Positions 9,160-21,250 of a DNA stretch of 64,000 nucleotides are shown one piece after another. Origin of the DNA: CAZJHX01 sp964545715. GTDB taxonomy: Bacteria > Myxococcota_A > UBA9042 > GCA-2863065. Each line of letters opens with the position of its first letter. Position 1 is the first letter of the stretch. Where the stretch lies: positions 1 to 64,000 of the forward strand of contig CAZJHX010000049.1 in assembly GCA_964545715.1 (NCBI GenBank), in the 5' to 3' direction. The position numbers were made by a program, and so were the translations under genes. The notes beneath the pieces are model-generated. The model did not search any database and was not told the DNA's origin. It was given only the letters and a program-made list of their open reading frames with translations.

Positions 9160-10031
9160 AAAACGAAAACCAAATCGCCATCGCTCGCGCCCTGGTCGAG
9201 GCGCTGCCGTACGTGCAGCACTGGAACGGCAAGGTCGTGGTCATCAAGGTGGGCGGCGCCTCCATGACGTCGGAGAAGCTGATCGACGACATGTGCCAGG
9301 ACCTGGTGCTGCTTCGCGCGATCGGCGCCAACGTGGTGCTGGTGCACGGTGGCGGCCTCGCGGTGTCGCAGATGGGGCAGCGCCTGGGGCTGCAGCCCAA
9401 GTTCATCGATGGGCTGCGTGTGACCGATGAAGACACCATGCGGGTCGCGCAGATGGTGCAGATAGGTGGTGTCTCTCGCGATCTGTTGGCCGCCGTGGCC
9501 CGCTTCGGCGGTCGGGCGGTTGGGTTGTCCGCCCACGATGGCGGGGGGTGGCTGCGCGGTATGCAGCGCAAGCACATCTCGAGGGCGACCGGGGAGCAGG
9601 TCGATCTGGGGCGGGTGGGCGATATTACGTCGGTCGATTCGTCCCTTTTGAACGCTCAGATCGCGGCCGGCCTGATCCCGGTGATCCCGCCGGTGGCGGT
9701 GGATGACGAACTCAAGGCGCTCAACGTCAACGCGGACAGCGTCGCGACCGCCGTAGCAGCCGCGCTGGAGGCTCCACGATTGTTGTTCATGTCCGACGTG
9801 GACGGCATCCACGGTCCGGACGGCTGGGTGCAGCAGGTCGATGTGGAGACCCTCAAGGGCTGGATCCAAAGCGGCGTCGTCAGTGGCGGCATGGTCCCCA
9901 AGGCCGAGGCCTGTGTGGCGGCGGTTGAGGCGGGCGTCGGTCGCGTTTCAATTGTGGACGGACGCGGTCCGCACGCGTCGCTCGTGGAGCTATTGACGGA
10001 TGCGGGCGTAGGTACTCTCGTTCATCGTTGA
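9156..10031 (+). CDS. argB: Acetylglutamate kinase
   Basis: Phosphorylates N-acetylglutamate, the second arginine-pathway step and often the feedback-controlled one. The 291-residue chain shows the amino-acid kinase fold signatures: KVVVIKVGGASM (phosphate-binding Lys and Gly-Gly), VHGGGLAVSQMG, and LNVNADSVATAVAAAL. Its ATG overlaps the argJ stop (ATGA), so argC-argJ-argB are probably coupled. Whether it is arginine-sensitive cannot be told with certainty; the N-terminal helix typical of sensitive hexameric enzymes seems to be present (residues 1-20). Confidence 0.94.
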   Translation: MKNENQIAIARALVEALPYVQHWNGKVVVIKVGGASMTSEKLIDDMCQDLVLLRAIGANVVLVHGGGLAVSQMGQRLGLQPKFIDGLRVTDEDTMRVAQMVQIGGVSRDLLAAVARFGGRAVGLSAHDGGGWLRGMQRKHISRATGEQVDLGRVGDITSVDSSLLNAQIAAGLIPVIPPVAVDDELKALNVNADSVATAVAAALEAPRLLFMSDVDGIHGPDGWVQQVDVETLKGWIQSGVVSGGMVPKAEACVAAVEAGVGRVSIVDGRGPHASLVELLTDAGVGTLVHR

Positions 10032-10083
10032 TCGGCACGGCGTTTGCGTGATATTCATCCCGCCCGAACACAGGAGATGAGAC

Positions 10084-10503
<420 letters not shown>

Positions 10504-10521
10504 CCCCCGGGAGGCCGACTG

Positions 10522-11865
10522 ATGTCGGGCCCGCACTCCTACCTGCCCGGTCCGGGGCTCACGTACGATCCAAGTGAGCCTCGCTACTGGGATCCGTCCG
10601 CCCTACAAGAAGAGCTTCGCCGCGTATTCGAGGTCTGTCATGGCTGTCGGATGTGCTTCAAGTACTGCGACTCCTTCCCGGACCTGTTCAAGTTTATCGA
10701 CGATGAGCACGACGGCGACGTCGGCAAGGTCACCGAGGCGCAGACCGCTCAGGTCATGGACGAGTGCTTTCAGTGCAAGCTGTGCGAGGTCCAGTGCCCG
10801 TACACGCCGCGCGACAGCCATGAGTTTCAGCTGGATTTCCCGAAGCTGGTGCACCGCTACAAGGCGCAGCGCGCCCGCAAAGACGGGGTCCCGTGGGCCG
10901 CGCGTGTGAGGGCTGACGCGGACGGCGCCGGTCGCATGGCGCGGGCGTCTCTGGGCATGGCCAACGTGATGAACCGGGTCTCGGCGCATCGGTGGTTCAT
11001 GGAGAAGCTGATCGGGGTGCACCGCGAGAAGCTGCTGCCGGACTTCGCCGGGTCCACGTTTGAGAAGTGGTCGCAGCAAGAGGGGCTGATCGCGGACGAG
11101 CCGGCGGGCGAGGTAGTGCTCTTTCAGACCTGCTATGTGCAGAACAACGAGCCCGAGATCGGCCGCGACACGGTCGACGTCTATCGCAAGAACTCCATCG
11201 ACATCAAGTGCGCCAAGGGGCTTCAGTGTTGCGGTATGCCGCACTGGGAGGCGGGCGATCTGGACACGCTCCGGGCCAAGGCGTCGCACAACCTGGACAT
11301 CTTGACGCCGTTTGTCGACGCCGGCGCCAAGGTGGTGGCCATCAACCCGACCTGCGCCATGATGATGCGGCGCGAGTGGCCCGAGCTGCTGGAGGGCGAG
11401 GACCGCGAGCGCGCGACCAAGCTCGCCGAGGCCGTGCGGGACCCCAGCGAGTACTTGTGGTCGCTGCGCAAAGAGGAGCGCTTCAACACACAGTTTCAGA
11501 GCACGCCCGAAAGTGTGGCCTACCACGCGCCGTGCCATCTGCGCGCCCAGGCGGTGGGCTTTCGCGGCCGCGATCTGATGAAGAAGATCCCGGGCGTCAA
11601 GCCGGTCATGACCATGGAGTGCTGTGGCCACGACGGCACGTTTGCTATGACCGTGGACGGGTTTGAGCCGTCGCAGCGGGTGGGAAAGAAGGCGTTTGAC
11701 GGGCTCAAGGATGTGGACGCCAAAGTGTGGGCCACGGACTGCCCGCTGGCGGCCATCCAGTTTCAGCAGCACGCGGGCAAAAAGCCGCTGCATCCCATGT
11801 CCGTGCTGGCGCGGGCCTATCGAGCGGACGGCTTTGAAAAGGCCGTCGACACGGAGAACACATGA
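10522..11865 (+). CDS. CCG-domain Fe-S oxidoreductase (HdrD/GlpC-like)
   Basis: 447 residues. The N-terminus carries two 4Fe-4S sites, CHGCRMCFKYC and CFQCKLCEVQC. Two cysteine-rich CCG modules follow (CCGMPHWEAGD and, late in the protein, CCGHDGTFAM), as in heterodisulfide reductase subunit D and the GlpC anchor subunit. This class moves electrons between ferredoxin-like carriers and thiols or quinones. It lies between rubrerythrin and DUF3501, a cluster seen in many genomes, so it probably feeds electrons to the rubrerythrin. It starts 18 bp after the rubrerythrin stop with GGGAGG upstream and overlaps the next gene by four bases. Confidence 0.9.
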   Translation: MSGPHSYLPGPGLTYDPSEPRYWDPSALQEELRRVFEVCHGCRMCFKYCDSFPDLFKFIDDEHDGDVGKVTEAQTAQVMDECFQCKLCEVQCPYTPRDSHEFQLDFPKLVHRYKAQRARKDGVPWAARVRADADGAGRMARASLGMANVMNRVSAHRWFMEKLIGVHREKLLPDFAGSTFEKWSQQEGLIADEPAGEVVLFQTCYVQNNEPEIGRDTVDVYRKNSIDIKCAKGLQCCGMPHWEAGDLDTLRAKASHNLDILTPFVDAGAKVVAINPTCAMMMRREWPELLEGEDRERATKLAEAVRDPSEYLWSLRKEERFNTQFQSTPESVAYHAPCHLRAQAVGFRGRDLMKKIPGVKPVMTMECCGHDGTFAMTVDGFEPSQRVGKKAFDGLKDVDAKVWATDCPLAAIQFQQHAGKKPLHPMSVLARAYRADGFEKAVDTENT

Positions 11866-12419
11866 CACGGCCCCTGGTCACGCGCGATGAGATCCTGTCC
11901 AACTCGGATTATGCGGCGCGGCGCTCCGAGCTGAGGGCGGGCATCCTGGCCGAGAAAGAGCGGCGGCGTGTACACGTCGGGCGCTACCTGACCTTCCTCT
12001 TCGAGAACCACGACACCATGTGGTACCAGATCCAGGAGATGCTGCGCATCGAGGGCACGACCGCCGAAAACGACGTGCTGCACGAGATGAACACCTACAA
12101 CGAGCTTCTGGGCGGACCCGCGGATCTGGGCTGCACGCTGTTGATCGAGATCGACGATCCGTTGCAGCGCGACATCGTGCTGCGCAAGTGGATCGACCTG
12201 CCGCGGTACATCTACATGCGCCGCGCGGACGGCAGCCAGGCGCGCGCCGTCTACGACGAGCGACAGGTCGGCGACGACCGGCTCTCAGCGGTGCAATACC
12301 TGACGTTTGATGTGAAAGGTGACGCGCCCACGGCGATTGGGCTGGACGCCCCGGATATGGAGATCGAGGTCGCGCTGTCGGACGATCAGCGCGCCGCGTT
12401 TGCCGCGGACCTTAGCTGA
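11862..12419 (+). CDS. DUF3501 family protein
   Basis: 185 residues matching the DUF3501 family. Recognisable segments are YLTFLFENHDTMWYQIQEML near residues 45-65 and the block LRIEG...ENDVLHEMNTYN. It is acidic, soluble and without a signal peptide or membrane segment. Function is unknown, but the gene is habitually next to rubrerythrin and CCG-type Fe-S proteins, so a part in peroxide detoxification is inferred. Its ATG overlaps the upstream stop. Its 3' end overlaps the convergent peroxiredoxin gene by 8 bp, which leaves no room for a separate terminator between them. Confidence 0.88.
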   Translation: MTRPLVTRDEILSNSDYAARRSELRAGILAEKERRRVHVGRYLTFLFENHDTMWYQIQEMLRIEGTTAENDVLHEMNTYNELLGGPADLGCTLLIEIDDPLQRDIVLRKWIDLPRYIYMRRADGSQARAVYDERQVGDDRLSAVQYLTFDVKGDAPTAIGLDAPDMEIEVALSDDQRAAFAADLS

Positions 12420-12873
12420 GCGCCGCAGCGACCTCGTCGTAGTTGGGCTCGGTGCCCGGGTTCGGGGCCAGCCACTTGTACGAGATGATGCCGTCCTCGT
12501 TGATCACGAACATGGAGCGGACCGCCGCGGTGTAGCCGGGCATGTTGGCGAAGTCGTCGTGGGTGACGCCGTACGCGGTGACCGCCTCGCGGTTGTAGTC
12601 GCTGAGGATGTCGAACTGCACGCCGTTCTCAGCCGCGAACGCGCCGTTGCTGAAGGGGGAGTCCACGCTGATGCCGACAACGGCCGCGTTGAGGTTGTTG
12701 TACGCAGCCAGCGAGCCCTGGAAGGTGCACAGCTCTTTCTTGCAGACGCCCGTAAAGGCGGCGGGGTAGAACGCGATCACGAGCTTCTTGCCCTTGAAGT
12801 CGTCCAGCGAGACCGTCTCACGCTTGGTGTTCAACAGGCTGAAAGCAGGGGCTTTTGTGTTCAGGTCGGCCAT
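12412..12873 (-). CDS. Peroxiredoxin (BCP/AhpE-like thiol peroxidase)
   Basis: 153 residues, thioredoxin fold. The peroxidatic cysteine is Cys44 in the segment AFTGVCKKELC, and Cys49 five residues later matches the resolving cysteine of atypical two-Cys BCP enzymes. It reduces hydrogen peroxide and organic peroxides using a thiol donor. AGGAGACAAAT lies upstream of the ATG. It is transcribed convergently to the rubrerythrin operon, so two peroxide-removing systems sit back to back. A much longer open frame continues upstream, but the conserved N-terminus and ribosome site fix the start at 12873. Confidence 0.92.
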   Translation of the reverse strand: MADLNTKAPAFSLLNTKRETVSLDDFKGKKLVIAFYPAAFTGVCKKELCTFQGSLAAYNNLNAAVVGISVDSPFSNGAFAAENGVQFDILSDYNREAVTAYGVTHDDFANMPGYTAAVRSMFVINEDGIISYKWLAPNPGTEPNYDEVAAALS

Positions 12874-12945
12874 CTTCGATTTGTCTCCTCTTGGCTCCGA
12901 TGAAGGCGGACGGTAGCACATGTCTGGTAGGATCCAAACGCTTTG

Positions 12946-15600
12946 ATGGCCCTCGCCTCTCCCGTTTTTGCGCTCTTGATGCTCGGCTCTGCGCCGCACT
13001 TTGACGACGTGACCGTCCAGGTCGGGTTGCCGGATGTCCGGTTTGGCGACACGTCGCTTGTTCCGATGACGGGTGGTGCGGCCTGGCTCGACTGGGACGA
13101 TGACGGGCACGTGGACCTGTTGCTGACCGGCGACGCGGTGCAGTCGCTGCTGTTGTTTCGCAACACGGGGCCACCGGACTTCGGCTTTGAGGACGTGACG
13201 TCGGCCGCCGGGCTGGACGGGGTGGACGGCAACGGTGCGGTCGACGTGATGGTGCTGGACGGCGCGCCGGCTATCGTCTTGACCCGCGGCGACGCGGACT
13301 CGCGGTGGGGTACGTCGTTGACCGTGCTGAGGCGGACCAAGGCGGGGGGCAAATACGTGCGGGCGCCGGTGAACGCCCCCGGCGGCTTCGTCTTCTTTCC
13401 CACGCACGGCGACCTGGACGGCGACGGTGACCACGACCTGGTCGTCTCGCTGAATACGAGCTGCAGTCACGCGCCGCTCGAGCACTCTGCGGTCTGGCGC
13501 CTGGACAACCTGGACGGGGTGCTGACCCCGCGCATTGACGACGTGTGGCCCGCCCTGGGGTGCGCGCCCGTGCCGCTGATCACGGACTTCGATGACAGCG
13601 GCAAGCCCGTGGCGTTGGTGACCAGCGACTTTGGACTGGAGCACACGCCCACGATCGTGGTCCGCGACGACGGCGTCCAGCGTGATCTGCCGCGCGTGTA
13701 TGGCATGGGCATCGCGGTGGGCGACGTCGACGGCGACCTGCGGTCGGACCACTTCTTCTCGTCGATTGGCGCGGACGTGCTGCTGTCCAAGGGCCAGGAC
13801 ATCACGGACCAGTTCGGGATGGGCAACGCGTGGGGTATGACGGCGCGGCGCTACAAATGGGGAGCGGCCTTTCTGGATGCGGATAACGACGGCGACCTGG
13901 AGCTGTATGTGACCGCCGGCTTCCTGCCCGCTGCGGAGGCCAACGACACGCAGCAGAAGTCCAGCTTCACAAATGACGGCGTGGACCTGGCGGAGGTCGC
14001 GGGCCTGGCGACCGAGACCCAGGATCGCACGGTGGCGGTCGCGGACTACGACGAGGACGGTCGCCTGGACCTGCTGGTGGGCAGTCACGAGGCCTGGTCG
14101 CTGTATCGCAACGTGACGGCGGAGACGGGGCACTGGCTGGAGGTGCTGATCCCCGACGCACCCGGGGCGCGCGCACTCGTCAGCTGTGGCGACCGGACGT
14201 GGCAGCGTGAGTGGGTCGGCAGCGCGGCGGGATCGGTGGGCCAGTCGCTTTTCCATGTCGGGCTGGGCGCGTGCGCGGGGCCGGCCGACGTCTCCATCCG
14301 GTGGCCGGGCGGGGATGAGACCGCGCTGAGCGCCGTCGCGGTGGACCAGCGTGTCACGGCTGAGTGGGATTCAGGGGTCCAGCCTCCGGTGGCGCGCGAT
14401 ATTACGGTGACCCTGGCGCCGTGGCCTCCCCGGGTTGGGCAGCCGAGCCGGGTGGATGTCACGGCCGCTGAGCCGGGAGTGGCTGCCGTGACCGTGACGC
14501 AGGGCGGCGCGCTGTCCGAGGATGGTGAGTTGAAAGCCGCCGGTGGTCCGGTGGTCCTGCAGCCCACCCTCAACGGCGCGCCGGTCGGGGACCCGATCAC
14601 CTTCGATCCGGTTGCCGCTGTGGATCCGGCTCGCTCGCGGCTGGAGGTCGTCGAGCAGTTCGGCATCCGGTGGGCCGTGGTCACGCCGTTTGATGCGCTG
14701 GGTATTCCGACGGCCGTGTCGTCGTCCAAGGTCGGGCTACAGCGCGACGGCGCGCCCATCTCGGCCCAATGGGTGCGCGAGGGCGACGGCTATCGCACCG
14801 AGGTCGACGGCTCCGGCACCCTGAGCGCGCGCGTCTTAGGCGTCGATTTGGCCCAGTCCGTCGATTTGGCGACGGTTGGGGCGGGCGCATTGTCCGCCGA
14901 GCACTCGGCGCTGTTCACCGAGTACGAGACCGTGCATGCGGACGGCCAGGACATCCTGCTGCTGCTGCTGTATGCCGCGGACGGTGACGGCCAGCCGCTG
15001 AGTGAGCCGCCCGCCGGGGACCTGGAGCTCTCCGGCTTCACGGAGATCGACTGCCTGGAGCTGGACCCGCACGAGGGGGACGAGGACGAGCCCGGCCTGA
15101 TCAACGGCTGGGACTTCTTTCCCATGGGCGCGTTTACCTACTTCACGCGGTGCCTGCGGGCGGATGAACAGCCGGGCGACGTCACCATCGGCTTTGAGGG
15201 CATGAGTACGGCCGTGACCAAGCTGCCGGCGTGGCACCCGATACCGTCTGCTGCGCTGACGACGCTCGACTCCGACAGCATGGGGCGCCTGCTGCTGATC
15301 CCCCGCGACGCCAACGGCCACCTGATCGGCAGCGGGGTGCGTACGACTCTGCTCAGCGACCCGCCCGATACGGCCGTCGTTGAGTACATCGGTGACGGCC
15401 GCTATCTGATCACGGGTAGCGCGGCCCGCCTCACGGTGACGGTCGATGACCTCTTTGAGCTGGACCACAACGGCGGAGTACATCCGCCCGACGACTGCCC
15501 CTCGTGCTCCGCTGGTCGGGCCCCTGCGAGCCTGTCGGCGATCATTTGCCTCTTTTTTTTGTTGCTGGTTGCGCGGTTTTCCCGCGTCACGGGTCCATAG
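12946..15600 (+). CDS. Secreted FG-GAP/UnbV-ASPIC repeat protein with MYXO-CTERM-like tail
   Basis: About 884 residues. A signal peptide (residues 1-16) leads into beta-propeller FG-GAP-type repeats with calcium-binding loops (WLDWDDDGHVDLL, GDLDGDGDHDL, DADNDGDLELY, DYDEDGRLDLL). An ASPIC/UnbV domain follows around residues 395-475. The second half contains Ig-like beta-rich segments of unknown identity. The extreme C-terminus has a cysteine-rich motif (CPSCSAG), a hydrophobic helix and an arginine-containing end, resembling the MYXO-CTERM sorting signal. ATG at 12946 is preferred over an in-frame TTG one codon earlier. Likely anchored at the cell surface, role unknown. Confidence 0.82.
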   Translation: MALASPVFALLMLGSAPHFDDVTVQVGLPDVRFGDTSLVPMTGGAAWLDWDDDGHVDLLLTGDAVQSLLLFRNTGPPDFGFEDVTSAAGLDGVDGNGAVDVMVLDGAPAIVLTRGDADSRWGTSLTVLRRTKAGGKYVRAPVNAPGGFVFFPTHGDLDGDGDHDLVVSLNTSCSHAPLEHSAVWRLDNLDGVLTPRIDDVWPALGCAPVPLITDFDDSGKPVALVTSDFGLEHTPTIVVRDDGVQRDLPRVYGMGIAVGDVDGDLRSDHFFSSIGADVLLSKGQDITDQFGMGNAWGMTARRYKWGAAFLDADNDGDLELYVTAGFLPAAEANDTQQKSSFTNDGVDLAEVAGLATETQDRTVAVADYDEDGRLDLLVGSHEAWSLYRNVTAETGHWLEVLIPDAPGARALVSCGDRTWQREWVGSAAGSVGQSLFHVGLGACAGPADVSIRWPGGDETALSAVAVDQRVTAEWDSGVQPPVARDITVTLAPWPPRVGQPSRVDVTAAEPGVAAVTVTQGGALSEDGELKAAGGPVVLQPTLNGAPVGDPITFDPVAAVDPARSRLEVVEQFGIRWAVVTPFDALGIPTAVSSSKVGLQRDGAPISAQWVREGDGYRTEVDGSGTLSARVLGVDLAQSVDLATVGAGALSAEHSALFTEYETVHADGQDILLLLLYAADGDGQPLSEPPAGDLELSGFTEIDCLELDPHEGDEDEPGLINGWDFFPMGAFTYFTRCLRADEQPGDVTIGFEGMSTAVTKLPAWHPIPSAALTTLDSDSMGRLLLIPRDANGHLIGSGVRTTLLSDPPDTAVVEYIGDGRYLITGSAARLTVTVDDLFELDHNGGVHPPDDCPSCSAGRAPASLSAIICLFFLLLVARFSRVTGP

Positions 15601-15632
15601 ACCGAACAGTGACGAACCTGGGAGACATTCAA

Positions 15633-16082
15633 ATGAAGAGCCTTATCTTTGCAGCAGCTATCCTTCTGACGACCACCTTCGCAATCATAGGCTGCGGTGT
15701 TGAAAACGGCACCTGCGTAGCCGGCGAGCAATGCGAATGCACAGGCGCCGGCGCCTGCCACAAAGAATGCCTGGGCGGCGGTTGCGACTTTGAGATTGGC
15801 GCCTTGTCCGCGGGCGCGGCCGGCTTTGATTGCGCTGACGGTGGGTGCACGCTTGCCGCACAGGGCAACGGCTCTGTGGAGTTCAGCTGTATCGGCGGCA
15901 GCTGCACGGCCGACAATCACGGTCGCGGCCAGATGATCCTGAGCTGCCCCGGCGGTAACTGCGAGATGGCGTGCCACGGTATCGGCGACTGCCGCATCAC
16001 GGACTGCAAGCAGGGCTGCAAGGTCTCCTGCGGGGGCACCGGCACCTGCATCAACGAGTGCAAGGACCCGTCCTGCAAATAG
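15633..16082 (+). CDS. Small cysteine-rich lipoprotein
   Basis: 149 residues beginning with a signal peptide and lipobox (AIIGC), then a cysteine-rich body with about twenty further cysteines, mostly as G-x-C and C-x3-C pairs separated by Gly/Ala-rich turns. The pattern suggests a repeated beta-stranded fold with regularly spaced disulfides. GGGAGACATTC precedes the ATG by good spacing. The gene follows the UnbV/ASPIC protein by 32 bp on the same strand and could be co-transcribed. I do not recognise the family. Confidence 0.78.
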   Translation: MKSLIFAAAILLTTTFAIIGCGVENGTCVAGEQCECTGAGACHKECLGGGCDFEIGALSAGAAGFDCADGGCTLAAQGNGSVEFSCIGGSCTADNHGRGQMILSCPGGNCEMACHGIGDCRITDCKQGCKVSCGGTGTCINECKDPSCK

Positions 16083-16091
16083 CCGCGGGTT

Positions 16092-18329
<2,238 letters not shown>

Positions 18330-18548
18330 ACCCGGTCCCCCCCGGTGTCGTACCCGGTTTTACACTGTAACATGATGGGGCATCCGGGTGCGGATGAACT
18401 GTACGGTCCAACCGTCCAGTCGCGCGAACAGGCCTCCACCCACCGCCTCGCCTCGCGCGTAATTCAAGCGCAGTGATCCGTTTCGGCGCCGGCGCAACTA
18501 ATGGCACGCGGTTTGCTCAACACGTGCGCGTCGTAGCGGGGAGGTTGT

Positions 18549-19793
18549 ATGCAGAGAACGTGTCGTAGCCTGATATTTTTGGTCGTTGCCGCCCTGACAG
18601 TTGGGTGCGCGATGCCCGAGGCCGACGACATGGGACTGGTGGTCAGCCAGTCCGAGCAGTGGGCAGGCAGCCTGTCCGAGCCGCTGCGCCTGGGCGACGC
18701 CCCCCACGACGCCGAGACCGCCCAACTGCAAGCCCTGTGGTGGGTCAACACCTTCCGCTTTCGCGCCGGCCTTCCGCCGATCGACCAGGTCAGCAGCCTC
18801 AACGACGCCGCCTCCGCCCACGCCGACTACATCGTCCACAACGCCGACCTCTATGAGCACGACCAGCTGAGCATTCACGACCAGCTGGCCGAGCGCGACG
18901 GGTTCTTCGCCGAGACCTTCTGGGATCGCTTCGAGGCCGCCGGCTACGGTGGCCAGGCGCTTCGCGAGGTCGTCGCTTATCAGGCCACACCGGGCGCCGC
19001 TATCGCGCACTGGATGGAGACCGCCTACCATCGCCTTCCCCTGCTGCACCCCGACGCGCGCCATCTCGGCTACGCACAGGCGGTCGACGGTGACACGCGC
19101 GTCAACGTGCTGGACCTGGGCGGCGGCGACAACTCGACCGCGTATGCCCCCGGCTGCGTCACCTGGCCCCCCGACGGCGCTACCCACGTGCCGACGCAGT
19201 GGGACGGTCTCGAGAGCCCTCAGCCCCCCGCACCGCACGGCGGCTTCCCGTCCGGCCCGGTGATCAGCGCGTCCTTCCCGCCCAACACGGCGTTCGAGGT
19301 GTTGCAGCACTACCTGCACGACGAAGAGACCGGCGACTCGATCAACCACACGATGCTCACCCCGCTCAACGACCCCAATCTGGAGGGCACCAGCGCCATC
19401 GTCATCTATGCCGACAGCCCGCTCAAGGCCGGTCACACCTATGAGGTCCGCGTCCGTGGCGTGGCCGCCGGCTACGAGTTCAACCACACCTGGTCGTTCA
19501 CCACGCGCCCCAACACCAACTGCAACCTGGTCGCTCAGGACTGTGGCCTGGGGCGTGGCTGCTTCGGCAGCCGTGACGACAACGCCTCCTGCAAGTGGGA
19601 GGGCGCCGCGCGCTATGGTGACACCTGCACGTACCAGAACGACTGCCGCGCCGGGCTGACCTGTGTAGGCGGCGCCTGTCGTCCGTTCTGCTCCCTGGAC
19701 CCGCAGGAGGCCTCCGCCTGTCAGAAGCAGTGCGCCGCGGGCTACAGCCGCATCGACGAGACCGGCCCCTACGGCGTCTGCGCCGCCCCCTGA
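18549..19793 (+). CDS. CAP-domain (SCP/PR-1) lipoprotein
   Basis: 414 residues. The lipobox is LTVGC, near residue 20. Residues 60-180 form a CAP/SCP domain: WWVNTFRFRAGLPPI, SSLNDAASAHADYIVHN, a GHY-like region, and AIAHWMETAYHRLPLLHP. CAP proteins bind lipids or metals and some act as proteases; bacterial members are mostly uncharacterised. An Ig-like segment (residues 215-320, PPDGA to FTTRPNT) follows, then a cysteine-rich C-terminus with about ten cysteines. GGGGAGG precedes the ATG at good distance. It is divergent from the 745-aa lipoprotein, and the 219 bp between them must hold both promoters. Confidence 0.85.
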   Translation: MQRTCRSLIFLVVAALTVGCAMPEADDMGLVVSQSEQWAGSLSEPLRLGDAPHDAETAQLQALWWVNTFRFRAGLPPIDQVSSLNDAASAHADYIVHNADLYEHDQLSIHDQLAERDGFFAETFWDRFEAAGYGGQALREVVAYQATPGAAIAHWMETAYHRLPLLHPDARHLGYAQAVDGDTRVNVLDLGGGDNSTAYAPGCVTWPPDGATHVPTQWDGLESPQPPAPHGGFPSGPVISASFPPNTAFEVLQHYLHDEETGDSINHTMLTPLNDPNLEGTSAIVIYADSPLKAGHTYEVRVRGVAAGYEFNHTWSFTTRPNTNCNLVAQDCGLGRGCFGSRDDNASCKWEGAARYGDTCTYQNDCRAGLTCVGGACRPFCSLDPQEASACQKQCAAGYSRIDETGPYGVCAAP

Positions 19794-19869
19794 CGCCTCT
19801 TCACGCTGGCGATTTGCCGTGTGATTGTGGTACCCACTGCCTCGGATAACTCGCTTGGAGGCGGTGATC

Positions 19870-20592
19870 TTGAGACGTTGGCTTGTTGTATTTCTGTGTC
19901 TTTTTTTCGCGACCACCCTGGCCCACGCCAAGCCGCCTATTCCGGCGATGATCCCCAATGGCACGACCAACATGTGCATCACATGCCACGACGGCCTGCC
20001 CAAAGATAAGGAGTTCAACCCGTTCGGCGCTGACGTCGAGGACGCTCTGGCCGGCGTACCCAACTGGGCCGACATCTGCGACCTGGACTCCGACAACGAC
20101 GGCTTTACGAACGGCGAAGAGCTGCTGGATCCGAACTGCATGTGGATCACCGGCGATCCCAACCCCGGTGCGGTCGAGGACGTGACGCTGCCCGGCGACG
20201 AGAACGATTTCCCGGAGGAGGAGACGACGGACACGGGTGACGACACGACCGACACGACCGACACGACCACCGGCGAAGAGGACACCACCGGCGACGACAC
20301 GACGGTTGGCACCACCACCGGCGAAGAGGACACCACCGACACGGGCGCCGACGACTCCGGCGACGACACGACCGCGGGCGATCCTCCGCCGGACGATACC
20401 GGTGACAGCGGCGTGGCGACGACCGGCTCAGACGACATCGGCACGACGAGCGGCGGCGGCTCGCGCAATGACTCAGGCGGCTGCTCTACCGGCAGCCCGC
20501 GCTCAGGCGGCATTCCAGTGCTCTTGCTTGCCCTGGTGTTTGCGGCCCTGGCGGTCAGCCGAGATCGCCGAGCACGTGGCGCACGACCGTAA
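19870..20592 (+). CDS. Exported protein with one CxxCH motif and MYXO-CTERM-like tail
   Basis: About 240 residues. A TTG start is chosen because GGAGG lies eight bases upstream and the signal peptide then begins LRRWLVVFLCLF, ending at AHA. A single haem-binding motif (CITCH) lies about 20 residues into the mature protein. A calcium-type loop follows (LDSDNDGFTNGEEL). Residues 115-190 are a Thr/Asp/Glu low-complexity stalk with TTGEEDT repeats. The C-terminus has a cysteine (GGCSTG), a hydrophobic helix and an arginine-rich end, resembling a MYXO-CTERM anchor. The last 38 bases overlap the convergent rsmE gene. Confidence 0.8.
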   Translation: MRRWLVVFLCLFFATTLAHAKPPIPAMIPNGTTNMCITCHDGLPKDKEFNPFGADVEDALAGVPNWADICDLDSDNDGFTNGEELLDPNCMWITGDPNPGAVEDVTLPGDENDFPEEETTDTGDDTTDTTDTTTGEEDTTGDDTTVGTTTGEEDTTDTGADDSGDDTTAGDPPPDDTGDSGVATTGSDDIGTTSGGGSRNDSGGCSTGSPRSGGIPVLLLALVFAALAVSRDRRARGARP

Positions 20593-21250
20593 GGGCGACC
20601 AGCGGCGCTGTCTCCGCGCGGAGCACATTTGGACCCAGGGAAAACCGCTGCCAGCCGGCGGTCGTCGCAGCCGTGAGCTCCTCGTCTGTGAAGCCGCCCT
20701 CCGGGCCCGTGAGGATCGCCACCTGATCCACCGGCGTGAGCAGCGTCGCCAGGCCGGTGTCCGCGGTCGGATCTGCGATCAGCTTCAAGACCGCCGGCGG
20801 CGGGTCGGCAAGCAGCGCGTCCAGCGATGTCGCCGCGTGCAGCGTCGGCTCGAACGCGGCCTGGCATTGGGTTGCCGCCGAGCGGACGATGCGCGACCAG
20901 CGGTCGGCCGTGCCGTCCTTGCGCACACTTCTGGCCGTGTAAACCGGGTGGAGGTCCGCGGCGCCTATCTCCGTGGCCTTCTCCAGCAACACGTCCATGC
21001 GCCGGCCCTTGGGCGGGGCAAACACCAGCGCGACTCTGGCGCCGGCCGGCTCCGGCAGCTGGATGCGGGGGCCCAGCGACAGTCGGCCTGCCTGCAGTGT
21101 GGACGGATACTCGCCGCCATGGCCGTCTCGTACGGTCACCGGGTCGCCGACTGAGAGGCGTCGGACGTGGCGCAGGTATCGCAGCTCTTCCTTTTCAAGA
21201 ACCAGCTCATCGCCTGTGAGGCGCACCGGATCCACGACCAGGCGAGTCAC
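20555..21250 (-). CDS. rsmE: 16S rRNA (uracil-1498-N3)-methyltransferase
   Basis: A SPOUT-class methyltransferase of 231 residues that uses S-adenosylmethionine to modify U1498 of 16S rRNA. The C-terminal knot carries the hallmarks ILTGPEGGFTDEE and LGPNVLRAETA. The N-terminal PUA-like domain is also present (VTRLVVDP to RDGHGGEY). The GTG start at 21250 overlaps the prmA stop (GTGA), the same arrangement as in argC-argJ; an alternative in-frame ATG lies 30 bases upstream. It is the last gene of the leftward translation operon and follows prmA, a common pairing. Confidence 0.93.
   Translation of the reverse strand: MTRLVVDPVRLTGDELVLEKEELRYLRHVRRLSVGDPVTVRDGHGGEYPSTLQAGRLSLGPRIQLPEPAGARVALVFAPPKGRRMDVLLEKATEIGAADLHPVYTARSVRKDGTADRWSRIVRSAATQCQAAFEPTLHAATSLDALLADPPPAVLKLIADPTADTGLATLLTPVDQVAILTGPEGGFTDEELTAATTAGWQRFSLGPNVLRAETAPLVALTVVRHVLGDLG

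Noticed and set aside
12874..14256. Long upstream extension of the peroxiredoxin frame
   Set aside because: It runs through the UnbV/ASPIC gene on the other strand. The conserved N-terminus and ribosome site place the true start at 12873.
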